The notes below the pieces were generated by a model, which did not search any database, was not told where the DNA came from, and saw only the letters and a list, made by a program, of their open reading frames with translations. Made by a program: the position numbers and the translations under genes. DNA of 64,000 nucleotides, from positions 1,054,001 to 1,118,000 of the forward strand of contig JAMZAV010000151.1 of NCBI GenBank assembly GCA_024449915.1, given 5' to 3'. This DNA comes from Sweltsa coloradensis. Lineage: Eukaryota; Arthropoda; Insecta; Plecoptera; Chloroperlidae. Below are positions 45,601 through 53,045 of the stretch, piece by piece; position 1 is the first letter of the stretch; the number at the start of each line of letters is the position of its first letter.

Positions 45601-47036
45601 ATTAATTTGAATAATAATTTAATGCCTGGCTGCTCTCTCACCAGCTTGCTGTATGGTATTGACGATAGAGTAATAAATAATAATACCATAGGCCGCAGGT
45701 CTATTTAAAAAAATAAAGTTTGAAAAGTGGTGTGTAACCATAAAGTGCAATGCACAGATATTTTTCCATGGTATTTATTACAACCTGTAGTTTTGAATGT
45801 TCAAAAACAGTGCAGCAACCAATTCATAGCTGCTCCAAGCAGACAAAACTCAAATTATTTCATCTAGTTGAATAGACATTAATAAAATAAACAAACAAAA
45901 TCAATAAATTAAATATTTTTTATTAATTAAAGTCAATGCACTTGGGAACAGAACAGAACTCGAAATAATTAAAGTACCCGTTCACCTCATTAACAAACCT
46001 CATTAACAAGTTTGTCTTAAATATCAAGTAGGGACATTTCTCTGTACCGTATATATTGTGCTCTTGGGTCGGTGAAACATTGGTTGGTTATGCTAAGGGA
46101 ATATCACGGTACACTTTTCCAAAAAGAGGGAAACGAACACGTAAACTACCGGTACCAATCAATTACTTTCGTGCCGCTGTTTTATCTTCTCGGAATGAAA
46201 ATTTAAACTGCATTTAAATAAACTTACAATATAGCAAAGTAGAATGAAGAATATTTTGTTCACAAAACAGACAATGCATTAATATTATGTAAGAGCATTG
46301 TCTTTTCATTGGACTCTGCAATGCACTTTTCTACACTCAAACTGGGTCTGGATTTTCTTCCCCATAATGATATGCAGGAAAAGGTATACTATATGTTGTT
46401 CCAATTGAATTGAAATATTCTCCATGACTACATAGTATGCTTAAGCCAACAAGTAATCATTATGGCCTTCATGAACCCAATACAGCAAACACTTTTTTTT
46501 ACAGTATTGCACACCCAATAAACTCAAGTTTGGATTAAGAAATTTAAATTAATATAAATTTAACGTTCAGTCTTACACTTCTTCAATGTAATAATAGCCC
46601 AAAACCAAATGTTACTTTAGGTTACATCAGTAGTAGTGAATCATTAAAATTATGTACCCGTATTGTGCCGAATATAAGTCGAACCTGAATATAAGCACAC
46701 CCCCTAACTTTTCTTGTAGAAATATAAAAAAAACATGAGCACAAGCATACCTATGCATATACCTATAGGCCTAACCTGTAAGGAACTTGAGACTAAAAAT
46801 AATGAAAAAAGGGTAGGCTTATATTCTGGACAATATGGTATGTTGTCATGAGAAATTGGACTAACTGGCTCCGTTTTTGAACGAGATTATATATAGAATC
46901 CATCCAATAAACTAATTTATAATGAATGACTGAGCTATGAGTCATCATTACCTGGTGGGTATCCTTTAGGCTTTTGAACAGTTCTGTAGATGTAACACAA
47001 CACCAGAGCCAGCACCACAAGCCCAGCTAGCAGCAT
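33475..47036 (-). CDS. Cytochrome P450, CYP2 clan (arthropod type), complete nine-exon gene
   Basis: Microsomal haem-thiolate monooxygenase that would oxidise a small hydrophobic substrate using electrons from NADPH-P450 reductase at the ER; the substrate cannot be read from sequence. I joined nine minus-strand exons: 46952-47036, 44653-44904, 43863-44008, 39079-39336, 35860-35974, 35620-35741, 35183-35359, 34532-34670, 33475-33656. They total 1476 nt, 491 aa plus stop, normal for the family. Residues 1-17 are a hydrophobic ER anchor, followed by the hinge [13 protein letters not shown]. Visible motifs: helix-C WHEQR (122-126), helix-I AGSETT (299-304), ExxR as EVQR (356-359), PERF (411-414), and haem loop FGYGRRRCLG (429-438) with axial Cys436. 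Phases agree at every junction, and all splice sites are GT-AG except the exon 4 donor (see findings). The [12 protein letters not shown] and [12 protein letters not shown] blocks are like arthropod CYP15/305/330-type CYP2-clan enzymes (from memory). The introns are loaded with transposons, but the reading frame is intact. Confidence 0.93.
33714..33860. repeat. AT-rich perfect palindrome (~140 bp) in P450 intron 8
   Basis: CAATGGTTTTATTGGTTAAT through runs of A/T to ATTAACCAATAAAACCATTG; both ~65-bp arms pair almost perfectly around TATATATAACATATA. It looks like a small MITE that would form a strong hairpin in the pre-mRNA. Confidence 0.85.
34185..34290 (+). repeat. tRNA-like SINE piece in P450 intron 8
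   Basis: AGGAGTAAAGCATCTGACTG, AACGGTGTTTGATATCTTGC and a TTTTTTTAAAATTTCTGGAT tail follow the SINE order, with a degenerate B box. A SINE tail piece (CTCCTTTGTAAATCAGTTTT) stands just before it at 34132. Confidence 0.45.
34532..34670 (-). CDS. P450 exon 8 (PERF meander)
   Basis: Acceptor TTCATAAAG/GGGAGT, donor GGTTATG/GTGAGT (phase 1). It codes [20 protein letters not shown], the PERF motif in [10 protein letters not shown], and the first part of the haem loop, WFIPFGY. Confidence 0.92.
35183..35359 (-). CDS. P450 exon 7 (helix K, ExxR)
   Basis: Acceptor GACCTGCAG/GCTGAA and donor CCTCAG/GTAGGC, phase 0 at both ends. It codes [18 protein letters not shown], the helix-K EVQR motif (salt-bridge Glu and Arg), and [18 protein letters not shown]. 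Confidence 0.93.
35620..35741 (-). CDS. P450 exon 6 (helix I oxygen-binding motif)
   Basis: Acceptor ATTTCCAG/AGAACC and donor GTACAG/GTGAGA. It codes the helix-I stretch [16 protein letters not shown] with the oxygen-activation motif AGSETT, then [16 protein letters not shown]. Phase 1 in, phase 0 out. Confidence 0.93.
35860..35974 (-). CDS. P450 exon 5
   Basis: Acceptor CATTTTCAG/GAAACG and donor TTTACAG/GTATGA (phase 1). It codes [20 protein letters not shown] then [18 protein letters not shown], the helix G/H to helix I approach; the [13 protein letters not shown] block is typical of CYP2 enzymes. Only 118 bp of intron separates it from exon 6. Confidence 0.9.
36900..37380 (+). pseudogene. 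LINE (CR1/Jockey-like) C-terminal fragment, frameshifted
   Basis: Two overlapping plus-strand frames make one protein tail: [34 protein letters not shown] and [20 protein letters not shown] to about 37150; then, in another frame, [58 protein letters not shown] and a stop at 37380. This layout (LQKRAIR, LP..I, FK.KL...L) is the domain after the reverse transcriptase of many LINEs. One frameshift near 37147. It lies in P450 intron 4, antisense. Confidence 0.75.
37438..37968. mobile_element. Foldback element (~530 bp) in P450 intron 4
   Basis: Left arm from CCCCCCAAATACACAAATTTG through GCAGCCAAGCTC and TTGACGAGCGCCAAGCCAAC is mirrored on the right by GTTGGCTTGGCGCTCGTCAA to GAGCTTGGCTGC and CAAATTTTTGTATTTGGGGGG. 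The centre is near 37690-37705. No coding. It directly follows the LINE fragment; the target site could not be defined. Confidence 0.8.
39079..39336 (-). CDS. P450 exon 4 (helices E-G); abnormal donor
   Basis: Acceptor TTTTTTCAG/TGTGAC, phase 0. It codes [20 protein letters not shown], then [20 protein letters not shown], and on through [20 protein letters not shown] to MMHLQ. Family alignment from memory and the phase of exon 5 both place the end after CAG (39079). The genomic bases there read CAG/TACATC rather than CAG/GT. Using ACA/GTACAT one base earlier would shift the frame and reach a stop in exon 5. The end coordinate is therefore inferred. Confidence 0.8.
39490..40510 (+). repeat. 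C-tract-rich degenerate tandem repeat, copy 2, in P450 intron 3
   Basis: Same orientation and ending as 28010-28930 (CCTGACGCCCGTCTGACAGA TGATGTGGTAGTA). About five imperfect subunits, each with an AATTTGxTTGGxTTTxATCxGAT-TGACATTT core and a C run. The poly-C tracts may be unreliable in assembly. Confidence 0.75.
40703..41324. mobile_element. Foldback element (622 bp) between TTAA sites, in P450 intron 3
   Basis: Almost the whole element is an inverted repeat: it begins GGCTATTCCAGAGCACTC and ends GAGTGCTCTGGAATAGCC. The arms run about 290 bp each, and the unpaired centre is about 38 bp (near 41000-41038). TTAA flanks it at 40699-40702 and 41325-41328. No protein is encoded. Same end (GGCTATTCCA) and same length class as 47879-48502. 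Confidence 0.85.
41336..41465 (+). repeat. tRNA-derived SINE, 5'-truncated
   Basis: GATCCGTGGTTCGATTCCCG and GTTGGGGCGGACTTTTTTAA match 3025-3066 of the SINE at 2983-3240. It ends with the tail word TGATTTACAAAGGAGGACAA in P450 intron 3. Confidence 0.7.
41606..42580 (+). pseudogene. LINE retrotransposon 3' end: RNase H domain plus zinc knuckle-like tail, copy 1
   Basis: One frame runs from about 41606 to a TAA at 42578-42580, broken only by TGA at 42479-42481. The RNase H core shows [28 protein letters not shown] and [10 protein letters not shown], so the four acidic residues of the family are all present. [15 protein letters not shown] is the usual histidine loop before the last Asp. The C-terminal [15 protein letters not shown] is followed by RC in copy 2, forming a CCHC-like knuckle; here the Arg codon AGA is TGA. 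Reverse transcriptase and endonuclease parts are missing (5' truncated, normal for LINEs). It is in P450 intron 3, antisense to that gene. Confidence 0.85.
42595..42790 (+). repeat. Homopurine tract (AAAGA/AAAAG-rich) at the LINE 3' end
   Basis: About 190 nt that are nearly all A and G on the plus strand, right behind the LINE copy 1 stop codon. It is likely an expanded LINE 3' tail or microsatellite. The long frames on both strands here are composition artefacts. Confidence 0.8.
42956..43636. mobile_element. hAT-like MITE (681 bp), target duplication CCTGTGTC, in P450 intron 3
   Basis: Ends CATGGGCGCCGG and CCGGCGCCCATG are inverted; the duplicated 8 bp CCTGTGTC lies at 42948-42955 and 43637-43644. 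Just inside both ends are G- or C-rich runs. No coding sequence. The subterminal GCTTGCCCCCCCTGGA resembles sequence at 23.49-23.52 kb, so a further relic may lie there. Confidence 0.85.
43863..44008 (-). CDS. P450 exon 3 (helix C, WxxxR)
   Basis: Acceptor GTTCTAG/GGATT and donor AATAAG/GTGAGT. It codes [20 protein letters not shown], then [20 protein letters not shown]. Trp122 and Arg126 of WHEQR are the helix-C residues that contact a haem propionate in P450s. It leaves in phase 0. Confidence 0.92.
44653..44904 (-). CDS. P450 exon 2 (hinge, helices A-B, first beta sheet)
   Basis: Acceptor CCTTCAG/GTCCC, donor GATTAG/GTGAAA; enters and leaves in phase 1. It encodes the second half of the PPGP hinge, PAWLPVVG, the [19 protein letters not shown] strand, and [19 protein letters not shown], a block highly typical of arthropod CYP2-clan proteins. 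Confidence 0.9.
   Translation of the reverse strand, partial: VPRGFPSLDVSCSSRSSLSDWGIATRCGDGLRSNTARWSALNWEPTKSFSYLDMTQSGMFWSGTILTEDRTDSSFGFARLEND
46657..46838. mobile_element. mariner/pogo-like MITE (182 bp) at TA, in P450 intron 1
   Basis: CCCGTATTGTGCCGAATATA and TTATATTCTGGACAATATGG pair as inverted ends bordered by TA (46655-46656, 46839-46840). Same end type as 17066-17746 but short. Confidence 0.7.
46952..47036 (-). CDS. P450 exon 1 (start codon, membrane anchor)
   Basis: Starts at the ATG read from 47036 and encodes 28 codons plus one base. The first ~17 residues ([17 protein letters not shown]) are a hydrophobic signal anchor, followed by basic RTVQKPKG and the start of the proline-rich hinge. 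The donor is CCACCAG/GTAATG (phase 1). This ATG is the first after the TATA box and gives the expected short N-terminus. Intron 1 (2047 bp) follows. Confidence 0.88.
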
Positions 47037-47095
47037 GTTCTTCCTTCCCCTTCAAACTGTGGCCAGCAACAGAACGCGGCCACTAGACAGCGACT

Positions 47096-47105
47096 CCATA
47101 TATAA
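47096..47105 (-). promoter_or_regulatory. TATA box of the P450 gene
   Basis: On the minus strand the bases read TTATATATGG, about 60 nt upstream of the exon 1 ATG. That leaves room for a start site near 47070 and a short 5' UTR of about 35 nt. The call rests on sequence and spacing only. Confidence 0.6.
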
Positions 47106-47540
47106 GTACAGACTTCTATTCCGTGAATACTTAACCTCTTGATCCTATGGGACGAAGGGTAAAAGCTGGATAACATCAAAGCGATGTATAGAAATAGTAT
47201 TCATCTGTGTGGAGTTTATCTTTCTACAGGGTATAGGTCAACAATATGGGGATGCTATCTCCAAACCTCCAAATCATTTGTGAAACAAAAATAGAAATCT
47301 GTGACAAAAATATTGTAGGCTACATATAGCTCAATTCTTTACAAACACTGTTGTCACTTACAACAGACATATTCTAGATGTTATCATGTACCTACTGTAC
47401 GCAATAGAATTGGGCAGGGTACAGTGTGTCCTTTACAATCACATAATTTGCAACTAAGTTGGTCCTCTTGGATGCTAATAGAAAATAACAAACTATATTA
47501 TAACTAATAAGTTCAATAGGTTATGTTGATGGAATGCCAA

Positions 47541-47705
47541 TCGGCTGGAGTATATTGGTGAGATCAGATCCAACAGCTTACCTTCGAAAAGTGATGGATG
47601 CTGCTGATATGTACAATATGTACATGCTATTCTATTTATCAAGAAATTCAGCAGCCTCGGTCACTTTTCGAAGGTAAGTTGTTGGATCCTATCTCGCACC
47701 AATAT
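47541..47705. repeat. Small foldback with Penelope-tail resemblance
   Basis: TATTGGTGAGATCAGATCCA, CAGCTTACCTTCGAAAAGTG and GCTGCTGA are mirrored by TCAGCAGC, CACTTTTCGAAGGTAAGTTG and TCGCACCAATATA. The CAACAGCTTACCT word and a preceding GGAATGCCAATCGGCTGGA echo the Penelope pseudo-LTR and tail, so it may be a diverged pseudo-LTR pair. Confidence 0.6.
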
Positions 47706-47878
47706 AATAAGTCCAATAATATGACTGTACTAATTAACACAGTAATAGTTTGTCCTTCACAAAATTAATGGGGTTATATTTTTGTGGAGATAATTAATCC
47801 GTTTAGACACAAAATAAAAATATACAACTGCCTACCAATGAACTTGGGAGTTTCAAAACAGTATGCCAGCAATATTAA

Positions 47879-48502
47879 GGCTATTCCACCGCGTTTTTCT
47901 ATTTTCCAAAATATGCTTCTAAGTTAAAATATAGTGAATGGCTTTGAAACATGGCTATTTTAGAAAAACAAAAATATTTTTTACAAATTTTTCTGATCCG
48001 GTACACGGCCAATATAGCCACCTCAAAATAATTTCAAACTTCAATTCGCCAGGGCACACCATTCAACGTAGGGTGTTGTGCTTTTGTGACATTAATTTTC
48101 AACTGTTTTTCTATGGACTGACTGAGAGAAAACAGATTTATTTTAACAATTGTCTTTCCAGCGAATTTTTTCGTTTGGCGGTATTTTTTACCGATTTGTA
48201 CCGCCAAACGAAAAAATTCGCAGGAAAGACAATTGTTAAAATAAATCTGTTTTCTCTCTGTCAGTCCAAAGAAAAACAGTTGAAAATTAATGTCACAAAA
48301 GCACAACACCCTACGTTGAATGGTGTGCCCTGGCGAATTGAAGTTTGAAATTATTTTGAGGTGGCTATATTGGCCGTGTACCGGATCAGAAAAATTTGGA
48401 AAAATATTTTTGATTTTCTAAAATAGCCATGTTTCAAAGCCATTCACTATATTTTGACTTAGTAGCATATTTTGGAAAATAGAAAAACGCGGTGGAATAG
48501 CC
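47879..48502. mobile_element. Foldback element (624 bp) between TTAA sites
   Basis: Begins GGCTATTCCACCGCG and ends CGCGGTGGAATAGCC; the two ~300-bp arms are nearly perfect complements with the turn near 48185-48200 (GCGGTATTTTTTACCGATTTGTACCGCC). TTAA at 47875-47878 and 48503-48506. The frames on the two strands look alike only because of the palindrome. It shares its end with 40703-41324, but the interior is different. A fragment of the same sequence is at 14600-14640. Confidence 0.88.
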
Positions 48503-48510
48503 TTAATAGA

Positions 48511-49334
48511 CTAGGAAAACGCTAAAGTTCCGTCGCGTTGATGGATGAGCTTTTTGGATGAGCGTAGCGAGCGAAGCGAAAACTTCAATTTCACTGACCC
48601 CCAAAAAATTTAGCTCCAATGTTTTTTTGTTTTTTTGTTTTTTTGTTTGTTTGTATTTTTGTCTGTTTGTTAGCAGGATTCCGGGCAAACGGCATAAGCG
48701 ATCTTGATGAAATTTTGAGGGGACCTTCGTTTTCTCTGAACTTAGAGGTGTATTGCTTTTGGGTACAATCGAAGAAATATTTCTCATGAATATCGTACTT
48801 TTACGATTTTTTTCGATTTTTAGTGCGATATTTTCGTCACATTTGGGCCGATTCTGACCAAACGGGTGGGGCTACAACGTTCATATTTCACATGGACATT
48901 AAGGTAATGGTGATGTATTGCTTTCTGAAAGAAAAAGTTGAAAAAGTTAGCCAGAATCTATAGAAATAAAGGTTTTAATATTAGTTTTTCAATTTTTAGT
49001 GCGATATTTTCGTCATATTTGGGCCGATTCTGACCAAACGGGTGGGGCTACAACGTTCAGATTTCACATGGACATTAAGGTTATGATGATGTAGTACCTT
49101 TTGAAAGAAAAAGTTGAAAAAGTTAGCCAGAATCCACAGAAATAAAGGTCTTAATATAAGTTTTTTGGGGTTTATAATACCAATTAACAATAGAAACTTG
49201 ACAACAATCACCAACAATGCATTCAAAAAGAGACTTGCAAAGGAAAAGTGCAAACAAACACAAAAAACGCAAACAAAAAACTTACAAAAAATACGCTCAT
49301 CCATCAAAGCGGCGGGACTTTAGCGTTTTCCTAG
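48511..49334. mobile_element. MITE B (824 bp) with CTAGGAAAACGCTAAAGT ends
   Basis: CTAGGAAAACGCTAAAGTTC at the left and its near complement at 49295-49334 give 40-bp inverted ends with a few mismatches. The ends resemble those of MITE A (CTAGGGAAACGCCAAAGT). Internally, about 175 bp beginning TTTTTAGTGCGATATTTTCG is tandemly repeated (48817-48990, 48991-49165). TGAGCGTAGCGAGCGAAGCG is near the left end. An inverted partial copy lies at 49470-49955. Nothing codes. Confidence 0.82.
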
Positions 49335-49469
49335 TTTAAAAAAAATATTATGCGTGGGATCTTTTTACTTCTTCAAGTTCCATTGCAAAATCATTTTTGT
49401 TAAAATTAGAATAATTTTTATAAAGTACTAATTGCTAGGGTGATTAGAATGTCAAATATCTGTAGGCCC

Positions 49470-49955
49470 GAAGATTGCTTTATGAACGCATTGTAGGTGA
49501 TTGTTGTCAAGTTTCTATAGTTACTTGTTAATTATTATTATACATTTCAAAAAACTCATATTAAAACCTTTATTTCTATGGATTCTGGGTAACTTTTTCA
49601 ACTTTTTCTTTCAAAAGGTACTACATCACCATAACCTTAATGTCCATGTATAATATGAACGTTGTAGCCCCACCCGTTTGGTCAGAATCGGCCCAAATGG
49701 CACGAAAATATCGCACTAAAAATCGAAAAAAATCGTAAAAGTACGATATTCATGAGAAATATTTCTTCGATTGTACCCAAAAACAATACACCTCTAAGTG
49801 TAGAGATTTCAAAGGTCCCCTCCAATTTTCATCAAGATCGGATATGCCGTTTGCCTGGTAGTTAGCTAACAAACAAACAGAAAAAAAAACAAAAAAACAC
49901 CAGAGCTAAATTTTTTTGGGGTCAGTGATATTGAAGTCTTTGCTTCGCTCATCCA
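49470..49955. mobile_element. MITE B internal part, inverted copy
   Basis: TTGTTGTCAAGTTTCTATAG to GTCAGTGATATTGAAGTCTT and GCTTCGCTCATCCAA is the reverse complement of 48560-49220, with only one copy of the 175-bp repeat. The terminal inverted repeats are not recognisable. Confidence 0.75.
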
Positions 49956-50109
49956 ATTACAGAAAATGACAGGTCTCAGATTTTTTACATTTCACAAAAT
50001 GTGGATGAACTGATTGTTTTAAACCAGAAAATACTATTAATTGAATCACTGCCAAAAAACAAAATTAGAAAATAATTAAATCAAAATTCACAACATGACC
50101 ATCAAATAA

Positions 50110-50344
50110 CCATTGCTCTTTCCTGCTTCTGACAGAATCAGCTTGGGTTTAGCAACCAAATCTTTCCACTTCTTTCTATCCTCCCACAGTTGTATCTCAT
50201 CCACATCTTCCCAGCTCTCTTCTCTTGCCTCTGCTATTGTATCCTTCCATCTCTTCCTTAGCATTCCCAGTCTTCTTCTTTCTTCTTCAATCCTTCATTC
50301 ATACATTCTCTTGGGAATCCTATATTCCCATTCATATCATATGC
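50110..50344 (-). pseudogene. Possible LINE C-terminal fragment, minus strand
   Basis: Read on the minus strand there are broken stretches with the RRxW/GRCG and KEVERFG flavour typical of the arginine-rich tail after an RTE-like reverse transcriptase. A similar sequence occurs at 32148-32300 (shared AGCTTGGGTTT, ATCCTCCCACA, CACATC-TCCCAGCTC). Both are too decayed for firm assignment. Confidence 0.35.
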
Positions 50345-52186
50345 CCAATCAGCTCGCCCCGGGAACAAAAATTGACGGCATCGAGAAGAAAGATGACCAT
50401 GATCACAAAGAACTAAAAAAACTTGCCGAGGAGCACCTGAAGAAGCACTTTCCTCTTCAAGAGTGGGTGCATATCTTCACGGACGGCTCCTACGACTCGG
50501 TTACAAACAGAACGGGCTATGGCATCCATTGCATCTTCTTCGAAGAAGCCACTCCAATGGGAGCCGGTGAAACATACTTCGACGCTGAGGTTGCAGCCAT
50601 CGCCAGGGCGGCTGAAAAAAATCGCCGAGACCCCCGCCTTCCCCCTCAACAAGACGAAATTTGTCATCCTAAGCGACAGTGTCTCGGCCATCCAATTTAT
50701 CACCCAAGCAGCAAACCTCCATCTGAAATCGCTGCTTTTCAAAAACTCCCTTGCCAGCCTCCGTCAGCAAAACAAACTATTAGAGGCTCAATGGATCCCT
50801 AGCCACTGCAAGATCATGGGGAATGAAAAGGCAGACTCCTTGGCAAAAAGTGCCACAAAAGCACCGCAACCACCACCACCTCTCCTTCAAAAATGTCAAA
50901 ACTAAGATCAAATCAACCACTAAAAAAATCTTTATGAAGACCACAGAAGAGACTTCACGACTAAAGAACTGGTGGACCGAGATCAAGAAAGAGCCAGACA
51001 AAGACTGGTCGAGAAAGACGGCCACCGTCCATTTCCGGCTTGCAACACCACCTGCCAGTGTTGGGGAAGGAACCTTTAAAAAGAACGCGTTCTTTTTTTG
51101 TGAACTTTTCAGTGAACTTACTCTTTTTTTAAATGAATGAACTTGAACGTTTAAAAGTTCATTCCGAGAACGAACTTTTCAGTTTTAGAAAGTTCATTTG
51201 TAAGTTCTTTCCGTGCGCCGAGCAGCCGTCGACTCGCCGCCGTCGCCGCTTAAAAACAATAACAAATCGTTGTTTATCGTAGTTTTTTTTGTTTATTTCG
51301 ATTAAGGGCGCATCAACCGTTAGGTCATAATGAACCACTCTAACCTAGGGGGGGGGGGTCAGAACCAGCCACGAGAAAGGGGAGGAAGGGGGTTTTCTCA
51401 CGTCGCGGTCGTCATCGTCTTTGTCATAGTTCGTTGTGTCTAGTTATCGTCCTCGGGGAGGTCGGCAAGGGAATGGGACAAGGTTCCCGACGACGATTGC
51501 CAGAGCTCGCCTCTATTTATCGTTTATCGTAGGCCTACGTTGACGCAAGTTCAGCTGATTTTGACAACATCACGCACGATTCACAAAGTTAAAACGATGT
51601 ACGCCAACTAATTCGGAAAAATAATCTTGGAAGCCTAAAATGCTAAGTATCTGCATTAATTTTACAAGCTGGTCGACGAGAATGTATTACAAATCATCAA
51701 CACGCGATCAAAGACAGCTCAACACTTTCGTCCGACTCAAACTCGCGAGTAAATTGGTACTCGAACACCTCTTAATGTTTTTTCTCGTGTTTTTCTTCAA
51801 TTTTCGCTAGCCTTTAAAAAAATAGTGATTTTTTTTACAAAAGAACTTTTAAAAGAACTTAGCTCATATTTTAGACGAACTTGAACTTTTCAAAATTTTA
51901 GGTTTTAAAAGAACTTGAACTTTTTAAAAGTTCATTATTTGAGCTGTGAACTGAACTTTTAAAAAGTTCATTTTAAAAAAGAACTGACCCAACACTGCCA
52001 CCTGCACCGTTTTAATATTACCAACGAACTGGCCACCGTAAACTTTGTAATTTAGAAGACCAAGACAGAGCGCATCTCTTTAGATGCGCCGCCCTCAAGA
52101 GTGACATTGACTCCCTGCCCGATGAACTGAGCAGGATAGAAAAGGAGGCAGTCTTATATTGGATAGCAAGACAGAAGAATGGCTAA
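50345..52186 (+). pseudogene. LINE RNase H region, copy 2, interrupted by a hAT MITE
   Basis: Very close to copy 1 at 41.6-42.6 kb. Homology starts near CAATCAGCTCGC. A frameshift lies at 50616-50625, where GCTGAAAAAAATC replaces GCTGAGATAATC of copy 1, and another lies near 50872 in the proline codons. Codons at 52075-52095 read LFRC, so the knuckle is intact where copy 1 has a stop. The piece 51056-51997 is a foreign insertion, and the deletion before it has removed GGTCACGACGTC-type bases present in copy 1. A TAA closes the frame near 52184. Confidence 0.85.
51056..51997. mobile_element. hAT-type non-autonomous transposon (942 bp) with 8-bp target duplication
   Basis: It begins CAGTGTTGGG and ends CCCAACACTG, perfect 10-bp inverted ends. 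The flanks are CCACCTGC at 51048-51055 and again at 51998-52005. An 8-bp duplication with CAGTG-like ends is the hAT signature. Subterminal regions are packed with GAACTTTT/AAAAGTTC motifs, probable transposase binding repeats. No transposase reading frame is inside. The insertion point in LINE copy 2 can be read exactly by comparison with copy 1. Confidence 0.93.
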
Positions 52187-52423
52187 AGAGGCCAACTTTG
52201 CACAAGAAAGAAAAAAAAAATGCAGAAAAAAATGATATCCACCTATTAACACGGATGCATTTGTAGTACCCGTGCTGGCCGGGGCGGCGCCCTGGCTGAG
52301 ATTTTATGTACAGGCAGGGATCAACCAGGCTACAAGGTGCAGCACTGAATTACGTATGTTCATAGTTTTTGTACTTTTCGTTACTCCTTCACACTATCAT
52401 AGAAAATGTATATCTATACCGGT

Positions 52424-52552
52424 ATCTGTCCGTATCCCCCTCTGTCCCTGTAGTACCTATATTATTGTTGGGTTGTTGATGTTTTGTTATATCGGTATCT
52501 GTCCGTATCCCTCTCTGTCCCCGTAGTATATTTTTGTTGGGTTGTTGATGTT
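52424..52552 (+). repeat. Tandem pair of ~68-bp repeats
   Basis: GGTATCTGTCCGTATCCCCC TCTGTCCC and TTGTTGGGTTGTTGATGTTT TGTTAT are repeated once with small changes at 52492-52552. Confidence 0.7.
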
Positions 52553-52769
52553 TTGTTGTTGTTAACACTTAAGTGCAACAGCAAGTTACTGTTTTTCTTA
52601 AGACTTCCAAAGAAAGTGCAACAGGGAAATATGACTGTATTAGAATCATACAAATATTAGTGATGAATGGTAATGACTGATAGAACAACATATTATGTGG
52701 AGAGTGAAGTGATAAAGATTTAAAATTGGTCTGTCTGTTGCAAAAAATGCAATTCATTTATCCAGCAGT

Positions 52770-53045
52770 TTAGCCACGGTCGCTTAGCCAGTTCCCACTC
52801 GAACACCGAAGTTAAGCAAGCTCGGGCTCCACACTATGCCGTCGGCTAGAGCAGATGGAGGTTCAAGAGCAAGTGTAACGGCTTCGTTCTCCTCGACGTC
52901 TGCTCGGCAGTCCGGGTTAGTGGAGGAACCTATATGACTGTCAAGGTTACACCGTCCTTTCGGATGGGACATAAAGCCATTGGTCCCCTTGGTACTTTTC
53001 AAAAGGAGTAGGCTACGTGCTGGTACCGGGTTTCCCCTCCTCCCT
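52770..53045 (+). repeat. 5S-rRNA-derived SINE
   Basis: CGAACACCGAAGTTAAGCAAGCTCGGGC at about 52800-52827 is the internal promoter region of 5S rRNA (A box and following part). The head GCCACGGTCGCTTAGCCAG also resembles the 5S 5' end. Past 52830 the match stops, and ACCGTCCTTTCGGATGGGAC then AAAGCCATTGGTCCC are conserved-SINE-like words. It ends in a GGGTTTCCCCTCCTCCC run. The 3' part of 5S is lacking, so it is no rRNA gene. Confidence 0.65.

Noticed and set aside
47938..48348. A 136-codon plus-strand frame and a matching minus-strand frame
   Set aside because: They are mirror images produced by the 624-bp palindrome; no protein family is recognisable.
49114..49323. Basic 69-codon frame rich in Lys and Gln
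   Set aside because: Lies in the MITE B interior; no domain, and the composition follows the A-rich DNA.
52770..52890. Functional 5S rRNA gene
   Set aside because: Only the 5' half is 5S-like; the 3' half and terminator T-run are replaced by SINE sequence.
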